Assembly (NCBI GenBank): GCA_030549495.1
Contig: JAUIRK010000845.1
Span: forward strand, 62,001-126,000
Length of the DNA: 64,000 bases
Origin: Nectonema munidae
Taxonomy: Eukaryota; Nematomorpha; Nectonematoida; Nectonematidae
Direction of reading: 5' to 3'
The translations under genes were made by a program, and so were the position numbers. The notes under the pieces were generated by a model that was given only the letters and a program-made list of their open reading frames with translations, had not been told where the DNA came from and searched no databases. Positions within the stretch are counted from its first letter, which is position 1. Every line of letters starts with the position of its first letter. Shown here in pieces: positions 33,415 through 44,300 of the stretch.

Positions 33415-35721
33415 CAGGGCAAGTAAAAGTCAATAAAGTCAATTTTTTCGTAAGCTTTAGTTATTGTTCATAAACAATTTTTTCTTTTATTTCGAACTTT
33501 AATGATCTTTTGTTGAGTAATTTATAGGTCAACAAAAGTCAACTTTTTATTATAATGTCAATAAAGTAAATTTTTATTTTTTTCACAACTTGAATTATTT
33601 TTACTTATAATAAAAACGTATATAACTTTTTATTTATTAAAAAAGAGAAACTGAGTAATACTTTCAATCAATTGAGAGTTATTTTTATCAACGCTTTTCT
33701 TATTCCTGCTTTTAAATTGTTTATGAATGAGACATATTTTTACAGTAGACACATATTTGCACAGGTACTCCTTACTCTTGTTTTAATGAAAGATGGTGTC
33801 TTCTTTTTTTATAGAGTGCATTAGCATCTTACTGGCATTAAATTTAAATGATATCTGTAAAGAGCAGTGTTATTTCTGTTTTCAACTTGTTATATTTACT
33901 ATAGCTTGCATACTGTAATATAATCATCATGACTAGATGTTCATTACGTGTAGGCCTATATTTTATGTGCTTGAATTTGCGCATACCTTTGAGGATGATC
34001 CAAAACATATGCTTGTTAAACAACACTAATTTTTGAATATAAGTGCCTTCTTCATCTTTCATTTTTTCAACAATTACTTCCTTAAATCTTTCATAAGAAA
34101 CTTTCTTTTTGTTGTCCAATTTTCTTCAACTGTTGTTATTTTTGAAAAATAAAATCAAACATGCCAAAAACTGCTAAAAACAACATTCAAAAAATATCTT
34201 CTTTCGTTTTCAAATATCCGAAGGAATTCACTATTCTACAGATAAAAGTACTTTGTATTGTATATTATGCATGACTGAAGTGAAATACGAAAAAACTTTT
34301 TTTGTGGACAAGCACAGATCAACGCAAAAGCATAAAAGAATTCTTGATAATGCTTCTGGAAGTAAAAGTCTTGAATCCTTTGTAAAGATCACTGATAAAA
34401 ACTTTAGTAATAATTTTGATAACGGCATTTTTAGAAGCAAACATTCCTCTTTATAAATTGAACCATCCAAGTATTAAGTCTTTATTTCAAAGTATTGGCA
34501 AAGTTTTACCATCTGAAAGAACTTGTAGAAACGCAATAGACGACTTGGCGACAAATAAATTACGAGAAATCAAAGATTTAATTAAAAACCAACAAATTTT
34601 ATTAATGATTGATGAAACAGAACTATCAGGTAAAATCTTTGTAAATGTTCTGCTTGGAAAACTTAATCATTCAACTGTCACACATCTTATCAAAATTGTA
34701 GTTCATGAGTCTCACTTAAACTCAGAAAAACTAACTATATTGGTAGATGATGTGATTAAAGAGTTTGATATTGAACGCAACGACTTTTGTTTGCTTTTAA
34801 CAGATGCTGCTACATATAATGTAGCTGCTGGAAAAACTTTGAATATTTTATTTCCCAATCTCTTTCACGTGACATGCTTCTCTCATCTTCTCCATAACTG
34901 TGCTCTAAAAGTGAAAGCTTTTTACAAAAATGTTGATGATTTAATTTCTTCGGTTAAAGCTTTAACAATCAAAAACAAAAGGAGGCGTTCTCCTTTTAAA
35001 GATATTGGACATCCACCCACTCCTATTGCAACAAGGTGGGCAAGCTGGCTAAAAAGTGCTCTTTATTACTGTGAGTATCTTCCAAACATTCGACGAATTA
35101 TTCAAAACATCGATAGTGAAGACAGCATTTTGTTAAAAAGGGAGGGCTAAATAAAGTTTAAATAATCATGATCTGGCTAAAAATTTACTCTCAATAAAGC
35201 AAAACTACAATGATTTGATTGATTTTGTAGAAAAATCTCAAAACTCTAGATTTTCGATAAAAGATGCTTACAATTCTTTTAACAAAATTAATTTTTGTGA
35301 AGATGAATGCAAAATTAAGGAATATTTTGAAAGACGTTTCAATCAAAATCAAATAAAAGAAATAATAGAAATGAAAAATTGTGAAATTTCACCAAGCACA
35401 TATTTGAAGCTACAGGACTGTCAAGCAACTACTTCAGAAGTTGAACGTTCGTTTTCTAAATTAAAAAAACTACTAGAAAAAGACCGAAATTTTAAAGACA
35501 AAAATATTTTCAAGTATATGATATTTTATTATAATTCAAAAAATAATAATGACTATGAATCAGTGAAATTTCAATAAATTTTTTACAGCTTTACAATCAT
35601 TTTTGTAAACGTATGTTACTTTCAAAAAATTTCAAGGTCAACTTTTTTGAGTAAAAAGTCAACTTTTTAAAAAATAAGGTCAATTTTTAAAAGTTTTTTA
35701 GGTCAATTTTTCCTTGCCCTG
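33415..35721 (+). mobile_element. hAT transposon with CAGGGCAAG inverted ends
   Basis: The ends read CAGGGCAAGTAAAAGTCAA and TTGACC...TTTTTCCTTGCCCTG in inverse, about 20 bp of imperfect TIR, with many subterminal GTCAATTTT/AAAAGTCAA repeats. No good 8-bp duplication (ATTTATTC versus GTTATAAG). The transposase is on the plus strand in at least three frames: MPKTAKNNIQKI (about 34160), then a 244-codon open frame (34416-35150) with LLMIDETELSGKIF, LLLTDAATYNVAAGKTLNIL, HVTCFSHLLHNCALKVK and PIATRWASWL, then 35215-35577 ending in CQATTSEVERSFSKLKKLLE, the hAT C-terminal dimerisation motif. DET, TDAA and the CxxH-like CFSHLLHNC are recognisable hAT core positions. Frame changes near 34440 and 35150 make it inactive as it stands. 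Confidence 0.75.
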
Positions 35722-35734
35722 GTTATAAGGTTAA

Positions 35735-35920
35735 CAACAGATTATGTCAAAATTTGCTGAAAAATTTTTAATTTTTGATTTTGATTGACAGTTTTTAACT
35801 AGAAACAGGCATTAAACTACCATGAAAATGGTATAAAAAGATGCAGCTAGAGATTTTAGGAAAAGTCAAGAAATTTGGAGGGATATCTGTACTTCGGCAA
35901 ATTTTGTACAATTATTTTTT
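35735..35920 (-). repeat. Edge of the ~150-bp repeat element, inverted
   Basis: TTTTGATTTTGATTGACAGT, ATGCAGCTAGAGATTTTAGG and TTTGTACAATTATTTTTTTA are the reverse complement of 10440-10560 and are related to 61540-61640. No tandem internal units follow, so only the end of the element is present. Confidence 0.5.
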
Positions 35921-36864
35921 TAGTGAAGGAGTGGTGGGGGGTCGTTACTAATAGGGTTAAGGATTCACTCGTAAACATGGCGAGCCCAAATAAATCTAAT
36001 AAAATAAACTCTAGCTTACAAATTTTGGAGAATTTTAAGTTTCATTTATTTATAAAGTTTACTGTCCTATTTTCTTGCTGCATAGATATCTCCTAGTGGT
36101 CGGGAAACAGAGGTAAAGTGAGAGAAACTGATATGAAAGCTAGAGAAAAGAATACATTGAGGATCCTACGATCTTTAAAACTATGGAAACGGAGAAATAT
36201 CAGTATTGAAACTGTTTTACCCTCAGTGAGACCGCTTTTGCGTTGTTGTCTTGGTGGTGGCATTTGTTCCTTGACTTATCAGTCTTTATTTAGCCCCTCG
36301 TCATCTACCTGGTCAATTTTTGACCTTTTATAAGAATAGATTAAAAAGTTCGGTCAAATAAACGAAAAATTAAAAATGTATACAATAAATAAATATAAAT
36401 ATTAAAAAATAGCATTATGTTGTGCTATGTGTTAAGATTTATTTTTAGTAAACTTTATTTTGGTTTAAATTTAGGAGGATATGAAAATTGGCGTTCCCAT
36501 GAAGCATTTAAAGTATATTCATTTTTTTGTAATAAAAAATGCTTCTTTGCAATGTCCAAAGTGTATTTGGATTTCATAATTTGAATCTGTCCTCTAAATT
36601 CACTACTAAAAAACAAAATTTGGATTTATACTTTGTGGTATTATAGTGTCATAGAAATAAAATGCTTTCCCAGCTTATTCTACTCAAAGCAAAGCAAGAT
36701 ATCAAAGCCTTGAAATTTTACTTTAAGAAGTTGCTTTGCACAAAACTTCTCAAAAATCAGATTGAAAACGTAAAATTTGATTTAAAACCCTCAACGGTAA
36801 AACCATTTCATGCTGAATGATTGTTCTCGGGCATTTGATTGGACATTCAAAGCACAAAAATATT
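35921..36864. other. Intergenic DNA, nothing recognised
   Basis: A 71-codon plus-strand open frame at 36118-36333 (KARE..LRILRSLKLWKRRN) has no recognisable domain. Confidence 0.4.
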
Positions 36865-36868
36865 TTAA

Positions 36869-36997
36869 CCCATTTAAGACCAAGCAAAGCAGACGATATC
36901 TAAAAAACGCAGACGATTTATATTCAAAATCATTGAAAAAAGCAGACGAAGATGAAATTACTTATGTTCCAAAATAGGAACATTGGTCGTAAATGGG
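36869..36997 (+). mobile_element. 129-bp piggyBac-like MITE with TTAA target sites
   Basis: Flanked by TTAA at 36865-36868 and 36998-37001. The ends CCCATTTAAGACCAA and TTGGTCGTAAATGGG are inverted repeats of 15 bp with two mismatches or fewer. Inside are three copies of GCAGACGA and a palindromic GTTCCAAAATAGGAAC. TTAA targets with CCC/GGG ends are the signature of piggyBac. A same-length copy lies inverted at 48660-48788. Confidence 0.8.
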
Positions 36998-37459
36998 TTA
37001 ATGCAAGTTTGGAAAAACATACGTGTATACTCAATGCTGTTCAAATCAAAGAGAATTGTTCTAATTTTGCAGAAATTTTTTTCTAAAAACATGTACGAAA
37101 AAACTTGCAACTTTTGAATTTAAGTTCGTGGATTTTGTGAAATTACAGTGATCGCAAAAATTTACTCTGTAAAATTGGAAAAGGATATTAACGAGTGTAT
37201 CATAAAACTAGTATTCATTCTTATATAATATTTCGTGTTCATTTTTTATTGCTATTAGAATAAGACATATTTTGGAAATAATGGGTTTGATTGGAGCATT
37301 CAGATAAATTACGATTTCATAATTAACAGTTTCGAAAAAATACTTTTTGAGAGGCATAAGGAAAATGGATACCAGAAAAAAGTTTAGCGTGCGATAGAAA
37401 ACAACGAAACAGTTTTTTTAGGTTTTAGTATCGCAACTAACGGAATAAAAATCTTTCAC

Positions 37460-37556
37460 GGGTGGACAGATGGTAAGGATGGTCACGATCGGTAATCGAA
37501 TCTAGACCATGTGGAACGAGACACTACGAATCCACCACTCTGCCATCTGCCGACCC
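37460..37556 (-). repeat. tRNA-like palindromic repeat (SINE head?)
   Basis: On the minus strand CAGATGG and CCATCTG pair exactly 83 bp apart, like an acceptor stem. Between them lie TGGCAGAGTGG, a good A-box, and GATTCGATTAC, a fair B-box. The T-arm does not pair, so this is no working tRNA, but a tRNA-derived SINE head or old tRNA pseudogene fits. Confidence 0.35.
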
Positions 37557-37559
37557 GAA

Positions 37560-38299
37560 TTTAATCAAAATTGGCATACTTTACTGGACCTGTAAATAAG
37601 TTTTCTTGTATTTTTTTGCTAATTAAGTTATCTTTACACAAACTTATTTTTTAATATGTAAAAAATAAAACAATTATATTCTGTTGTCTATTTGATTTTT
37701 CTGAATCCTTTTTATCTTCCATTTTTAAAGCCTGAAAAGTCAAGGTTGGCTAAGCTGAAGTTTTTAAGTCAGAAACTGCACAAATCTCCAACATTCATAA
37801 CTTCCACCATTCCAAAAATTCTTCTAGAAGCTTCTTACAGAAAAGCAACAGGATATTTAATCGTAGAAGTCATTTGAGGCCAGTCATTCTTGGCTTGTAG
37901 TCATGGTAAAATAGTATTCCTTTGATTATACCAACATTTCACCTATTTTTAATACACGTATTATTTTATCTTCGACGTTCAAGAAATTAACAGATCGGAA
38001 ATTAGTGGTTGCGGAATGAACTCAATTTCGAAGCAGGCTTCTAATGAATCTAAATTAGTTTACTTCATTTGTGTTAAGAATAATTCAAACTAAAAAAAAT
38101 GAAAACTTTGCAAATACACACTTTTATTCAATTGCAAATTAGTGAAATTCAGAGAATATAGGATCATTGTGAGCTATGCGACATAATGTCAGAAATCCTT
38201 TAAATAATTTTTTGGGATAATGTTTAAAACAAGCTAAATAAAAAAAAGATAAATAATCACGTCAAAGGGAATTGAAGTTTTATCGAATTCTGATTTAAC
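37560..38299. other. Intergenic DNA, nothing recognised
   Basis: Low-complexity AT-rich sequence. The 61-codon plus-strand open frame at 37692-37877 shows no known motif. Confidence 0.35.
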
Positions 38300-39190
38300 C
38301 CAATAGGATTTTTAACATTCATATGATAGCGAGGTTAACTTCGATCAGAAAAAGAAAAAAATTAATTGATGCTGAGAATTTTATTTATGAAAAACATGGA
38401 GATAATTCGCTTAAAACCATTAATTACCTATTGGCGGTGCGAAAAATTCTACAGTGGTTGCTGTGTCCGCATTCATACTCAATACCATACGGAAGAGTCA
38501 TCCCTCATTTAATGCCGAAAAGAAAGTCGGAAAATTCTACATGAGATGAAAGAAAAGGTTGGAAATGCCGGTATTTCTTCTTCATCTGTTCGAAAAGTTC
38601 TTGCTTCCTCTCTACAGACTGCTGACGAGAAAATAGTTAATAGATTACCTGATATCGATTGTATCTCAAGAAATATGCGAAATTGCAGAAAAAAGTCTTC
38701 TCATTCCAGTGCTCCCCAAAGTCGTACTGGGTATGAGATTCCGGTTTCTTTGAAGTGTTTACCCGATGGTTCATTGCTTTTAGCGGATGATAGTGATGTC
38801 TAGATGATATTGCAAATAGTATTTGTTGGGTGTGTGGTGTGACATTCAAAGTGGCGCCTAAATATTGGTATCGGCTTTTTAGGCTTCATGTTCTAATCAA
38901 ATATTCTAGCTGTCCCCTCAATTTTACCAAATAAACCGCAGCAAACATATGAAAAATTGTTCTCGATTATCAAAGAAAAAAAGCAATTCACAATGAATTT
39001 TTTCTCTTTTTGAAACTTCGCACATTTACGGCTGCTTTCTTTTTCATCTTGCGCAAGATGAGTGACATCGGCGAACGTATTCGGTATAATAGAGATGATG
39101 GCTTCGCACTCAAAATAAAAAATTTAGTTTTGACCTCGTCCTAAATGAGTGGATCTTAGTTTACGCTAAAATTTCTTCTTCAATGAGAGA
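38300..39190 (+). mobile_element. Decayed MULE-type transposase with FLYWCH finger
   Basis: Reading through several frames gives, in order: KKLIDAENFIYEKHGDNSLK and YWRCEKFYSGCCVRIHTQ (38350-38480), a FLYWCH zinc finger; KEKVGNAGISSSSVRKVLAS and VNRLPDIDCISRNMRNCRKK, the spacer typical of FLYWCH/MULE proteins (38546-38700); YEIPVSLKCLPDGSLLLADD; then WVCGVTFKVAPKYWYRLFRL (about 38825-38885), aligned with the DGTFKVAPKLFYQLY catalytic block of Mutator-like transposases, with the catalytic Asp position lost; and MSDIGERIRYNRDDGFALKI (about 39060-39120). At least four breaks, so it is inactive. Such genes are abundant in arthropod genomes. Ends were not found. Confidence 0.65.
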
Positions 39191-39712
39191 TTAAGATAAT
39201 TTCCATAAACTACTAGGCTGCATTGAGGTGGCCGACGATCGAAAAGCGTTGTGATATTCCTTGACAGCATTCTTCGATCTTGGAATATTATTACTGAAAA
39301 AAATATATATTAAGAAGTCATAAATATAAGAACAAAAGATTAGTAATTAATTAGAAGAAGGGAGATTATATGATTTTTTTGAAGAGTGTTGCTCATAATC
39401 TTCATTCATTTTGATTTATAAATAAACATGTTATTTTATGTCTATTTTTCAAATCCTATTTTTTTATTAAATATTTTTCATGCTTATCGAATGAAATTAG
39501 AAAAATCTCCTTCTTATATATTTTTGAATCAAAAGTATATTTGTATGTATTGGTGTCCGGTAACTTCATCGTTGGAATTACTTCGTATAGTAATTAACAT
39601 CGTTATGATTTTCATCGTGTTGTAATTACAGCGTCATGTTAATTATGCCTCTTGAGTATGTTTTAAGTGTAAGAAAATCAGCTTAAACATAGACGTATGG
39701 TCATTATTTTAA

Positions 39713-39768
39713 ACTAGCCGGTCCCGGGGTCGTTTCTCCCTTGCTTGGAAAGGGGTTTCCGCCTGCGC
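39713..39768 (-). mobile_element. Inverted Helitron-like 3' end
   Basis: ACTAGCCGGTCCCGGGGTCG matches the start of 24203-24345 (ACTAGCCGGTCCCGTGGTCG) and continues in register with it (GTTTCTC, GGGGTTT versus CAGGTTT, GCGCTCGAAA). It is a further member of the Helitron-like family, about 12 kb away from the cluster. Confidence 0.6.
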
Positions 39769-39905
39769 TCGAAAAATAGGGGGTGGGGGGTGGGGTTGGT
39801 GGGTTTATTTGCGTGCGCGGGGGGGGGGGGTGTTTTTTTTTTTGGGGGGGGGGGAGGGGGGGGGGGGTGTGGGGGTTTTTGTGGGGGGGGGGGGGGGGGT
39901 AAAAA
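39769..39905. other. G-homopolymer stretch, probable sequencing artefact
   Basis: From about 39750 the match to 24203-24345 decays steadily, with A, C and T replaced by G, until the sequence is almost pure G and T runs, then it returns abruptly to normal AT-rich DNA at about 39910. Nothing else in the window looks like this. It fits low-quality read ends from a two-colour sequencing chemistry used to close a gap. The 63-codon Gly-rich open frame here is meaningless. Confidence 0.75.
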
Positions 39906-40083
39906 AGGGGGACTATCGATACTTCATTGTGGTTAACTAATTCACAAGGCTAATTAATCTCACATTTTGTGTATATTATACACCTTGCTTACAGTTTCTT
40001 GTTCATTTTAATTATAGAGTCATTAAGTGCTTCCAAACATTCTTAAGAATATTTTGGGCCCTCAAAATGCCTCTGGAGTAAGT

Positions 40084-40420
40084 TTTAAGTGTCCGAAATA
40101 AAAAGAAACTCGTTGACAGTGGTAAACAATTTGTTAGAGAAAGTGAAAGTGGTGAAATAACCTTTTGGAAATGGGATCAATATTATAAAGCCCATTGTCC
40201 CGCAAGAATTCATACATCTAAAGATTGCATGATTAAACGATTGATTGAATTGCTAAACTTGAAGCAACAAAAGTCATTAATGCAAGAAGAAAAAGCCCTA
40301 ATGACTCAGGGAAACACTCATTCCCTGGTAACGCAAGCATTCGCCGCAAAAAGAAATGAAAAAACACTGCAGAAAGGATCGGACACATCGTCAATGATTT
40401 TGAAAATCGCGATTTAACTG
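40084..40420 (+). pseudogene. FLYWCH-finger fragment (MULE or FLYWCH-protein relic)
   Basis: Reads KKLVDSGKQFVRESESGEI, TFWKWDQYYKAHCPARIHTS: the FLYWCH layout (F-x-R-E, W-x-W/C, C-x-ARIHT), then CMIKRLIELLNLKQQKSLMQ and NTHSLVTQAFAAKRNE, resembling the helical spacer after the finger. It ends at TAA about 40417. It is in the same orientation as the MULE relic 900 bp upstream but is not its continuation, since it restarts at the finger. Confidence 0.5.
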
Positions 40421-41301
40421 AATACCTCAGAGGAATTGCCTATAATTTCTATTTTTAAATTAATCTCTTAGACATGGTATGATTAAACGTAATTTACGAT
40501 GTAATTACAACACGATGAAAATACTTAACGATGAATTTACTAAAGATGTAATTACTATACGATGAAATTCTCACGATGAAATTACAGTGAACCATATGTA
40601 CTACAATATTTTACTTGCAATTTAAATAATAGTTATTCTTTCGATAATTTTCTTTAAAATCGGATTTGTGTTCAGATATCGAAATTTCCAATTAAATTGT
40701 TGAACAAGTTCACAGGCTAACACTAAATAACTGTTAAACTATGATTCTATATTTAATTAATTCAAGTTTTTCATTGGAAAAGTTCCCAAAAGATAACATA
40801 AAAATATAACAAAGATAACAACGAAAAATAAAACAGAGTTAACAGATAGACAGAATAACAGGAATGTAAATAAATATTTTTAACATATGGCATTCATTGT
40901 ATCTTAAGATATGAATGCTTTCCTCATTGTCAAGATACTAGGTTTTATCCTCAAACCTGAGCAAGTTTGAAAACTTTAAATTAGTCCTGAGGAAAGTAAT
41001 TTTGAGAATAATTATTCGTTTATCACCAAACGTAAGAAAGTACGTATAGTCATGTCGTTTATTTCAAATATATAATAAATTTGAAATTTTCTTCCAAAGC
41101 CTTGAAATGCTCGTTTATTCTCATTGCAGCGAAGTTCACGGAAAGAGGAAAAGATAGGGATTTAAAGCGAGGAAAAGTGTATAAAATTTATATAACAAAC
41201 TTATAGAATATAAAATGACTAACACGTGCTTGCATTTAAGTTTTCTCTTTAATACTTTTCGTTTTAATACTTGAGAAATGGGGCTGCAATCTCCTCACTC
41301 A
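40421..41301. other. 3' flank of the Maf gene
   Basis: AT-rich and without a gene. Short repeats of ACGATG(A/T)AATTAC near 40500-40580 resemble 39560-39640 in inverse (TAATTACATCGTTATGA-like), which suggests a short element spanning the FLYWCH fragment. Confidence 0.35.
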
Positions 41302-44300
41302 TCAAAGCAGATGAAACGCAGGATGGAGGACCTGGGGGTTGGACATGGTACAGGAAGTGTTGCTCTGGCGAAAGAAGGCCTTGCTCAATTTTTCTTTGAG
41401 TCTTTGATTCTCTTCTCGCAGTCTTTGATTCTCGTATTCCAGCTCCTTTCTGAAATTCACCTTCTTCTGACGACTGTTCTGAGCGTAGCATCGATTCTTC
41501 AATGTTCTCCTTTTTTGCTTTAACCTGTCTTAAAGAAAAAATATATTGAACTCGTGAATTTTTTTAGGATTTGATCAAAATTCATACAATAAAACTTCTC
41601 TAAATCGGTCACGACTGACATAAGCATAAATGGCCGCTTTGCTAAAAATAAAGTGGACAACAAGAATTACTACCCTTAATCTGTTAAACATTTGTTGCAT
41701 CCGATTGAGAGACTAACAAAGCTCCCGCCGCTTCAAAAGACGCCGAAGAAATTTGTCAAGATACTATGAATTTAAATGTACGATTTTTCTCCGCAAAATT
41801 CATTAATTTTTTATTATTGAAAACAGGTAAAATTATGAATATATGTTCGAAAACAAATCTTAAAATTTCAATTTCAAGCCATTGGAAGCAAAAAGCAAAA
41901 TGTTATTTCAAGACATGGACATGAAAATTTTTGTTATTTTGACTTCTTTTCTCAAAGGCATCTTTTATTCTGAACATAAAAAAATTAAAAGCAAAATAAT
42001 AAAAAAAGAGGCCTACCACCTGTAGTCTTAATGCAGCCCGCCTATCTTTCAACGGAATGTTTTAAAGATTTAATAGCGCAATTTTATTCACACGATCAAC
42101 ATTTGTTTGCCGCATAACATTCATAATAGTTTAGTAAATCGCGTATTTACAATGAACAAAAAATTTTGATATAAGTTGGCGCGAAATGCCTTTTGGTCAC
42201 GCTAAATTTGAGCCGCACAGAGTTTTTGTGCTTAATGACCTATTTCCATTTTATCCTTCACTTTCGTAGCATTAAACGCCCGTATCATGGGAATAATTCC
42301 ATTTTTGAAGTCATTTTAGAATTTTTTTTGCATATAACTTATATAAAAATTAAATGTCTTACATTTTTGAGTTAAGATTATTCGAAAAACATCCGTCTCC
42401 TTTATAATATAGAGAAATAAATATGTTGGGTGTATTTTGCCCCTTTGCTTGAAACACAATGTGTTCTGTAATATTTTCTTCTATGAAAGACATCAAAAAT
42501 CCTCAGAGAAGCGGATTAAGTGATTCGCAGTTTATCTGCATTCTCAGAATACAATCCATTGACATACAAACAGATATTGAAAAAAAATATAAATAGAGGA
42601 CAGAATCACTTATTAATTTTATTTGAATATTAGGATTTTTCGTTTTAAACTTTTAAAAAATTAAGTTCACTCCTTGAGGTCCAGTAATGCTACTTAAAAT
42701 TTTAAATTGGAACATCCGAAAAAAGGCAAAATCACTAAAAATGAAAGAAACGATTTTTTGTTAAATATAAAACTGTGATAAAAATCAATTCAAAATTAAA
42801 AAATATTAAACAAATATGTAAAGAGCCCTCTCATCCTTTAATATGTTTCAGCAAAGAACTTAATTCCTGCATAAAATCTCTTCTCATGATGAAGATCTGA
42901 CATCTGTTGACATTTATGCTTCGTGCTTCTAGACAAGCTTCCATCCCACTCACTATAATTGGTAGCCATATTCTTTGAATTCTTCAGCATTGAAACCTGT
43001 AATTCCTACACTCATCTTCATACCACGTTTCTTTCAGCTCGCCTTATGAGAGAACTTGAGTTATACTTAGAACGGAATCTAACTCTCCCAAAAATTCATA
43101 GACGACTCCTACTGCGAGTTTCCACTTAGAGCAAGAATAATATTTTCTATCAAGATTTCATTTTTGTGTCGCTATATTAAAAAGCTTGTAACAAATTTTA
43201 ATAATATTTTTATTAATTTTGTGAGTTTATAAAATGTCAAAATAGGGACTTTCAACTAACACATATGTGTAATCAAAGAATAAAGAAATTTTTGTCCTCT
43301 TTGGAAAGTTTTCTGCAGACGAGTAAAACTATAGAGGAGAAAATATGAAGTATGAATAGAGAGAAAAAATGTAGATAACTAGGGTTAAAGTTAGAAGTGC
43401 GAAAAGACCACTATGATTGATGATTTAATTAAAGGAGTTTTAAAAATTGGAAACATTTGAATGGAAAATAAAATCGATTACTTATTTGTTCTCTTGAAAA
43501 TCCATTGAGTCTGTTGTTCAAGTCTTTGACAGTGATGGATGTTAGCTCAACATCACTAATCTCGTCCTTCTTTGAAGAGTCTATAAATATGATAAGGAGC
43601 TTAGTTTATTGGGAAAAAAATTTCATCAACTTGCATAATTATTATGTCCATGTAATTTTTTATATCTTTTTCGTAATAATACATGTTTCTAAATTTTAAA
43701 ATTTTTAAATTTTGTACATGTTTCTCCTATTGATACGAGCATAGAAAAGTAAAAGATTACATTTTCTCCAGTCAAAGAGGCAGAACGCAAGCTATCAAAA
43801 ATAACAAAAAATGTTTGCGATTTAAACTTCTGAGAAGGTGTTTCATTCACATTCAACAAGTCGATCAAGAGTGCTACAACAACTGAAATAATAATGTGTG
43901 CAATTTCGTTTTCGTTTAAAGTCTAGGAAAATAAGGGTAATAGATAGGAGGATGAGGAAGTGGATTATCATGTGTTTTAGAAAAAAATTTACAGATGCAG
44001 TACACAGATATGGGGAGCAATGCTTTTTAACTTTTATTAACATACTGACATTTAAGTATACTTATATACTGAACAGTAAATTGGAAAATATATTTACGCT
44101 TCAATTTCCTTCCTTACTATATACATCCCTTTATTGTCTTGAGACCGAATTGTCCGTGAACCTCTCCAAGCGTGACACAAACATTCATTTTTCTGTTTTT
44201 GTGTACTTTTTATTGAATATTTCTTGATATTATTTACCTATAATAACATGGATATATTATTTTATTTTTACATTGCTAATTTATGTTTTGCTTACTCTGT

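Noticed and set aside
39745-39936. 63-codon Gly-rich open frame on the plus strand
   Set aside because: It is produced by the G-homopolymer artefact and has no biological meaning.
41278-41523. 81-codon plus-strand open frame over the Maf last exon, and a 75-codon minus-strand frame in another register
   Set aside because: Shadows of the Maf bZIP exon, which reads in a different frame with clear homology.
42840-43020. Short minus-strand frames in Maf intron 2 (MATNYSEWDGSLSRSTKHKC and neighbours)
   Set aside because: About 41 codons, no splice support and no recognisable family; not needed for the Maf frame, which closes without it.
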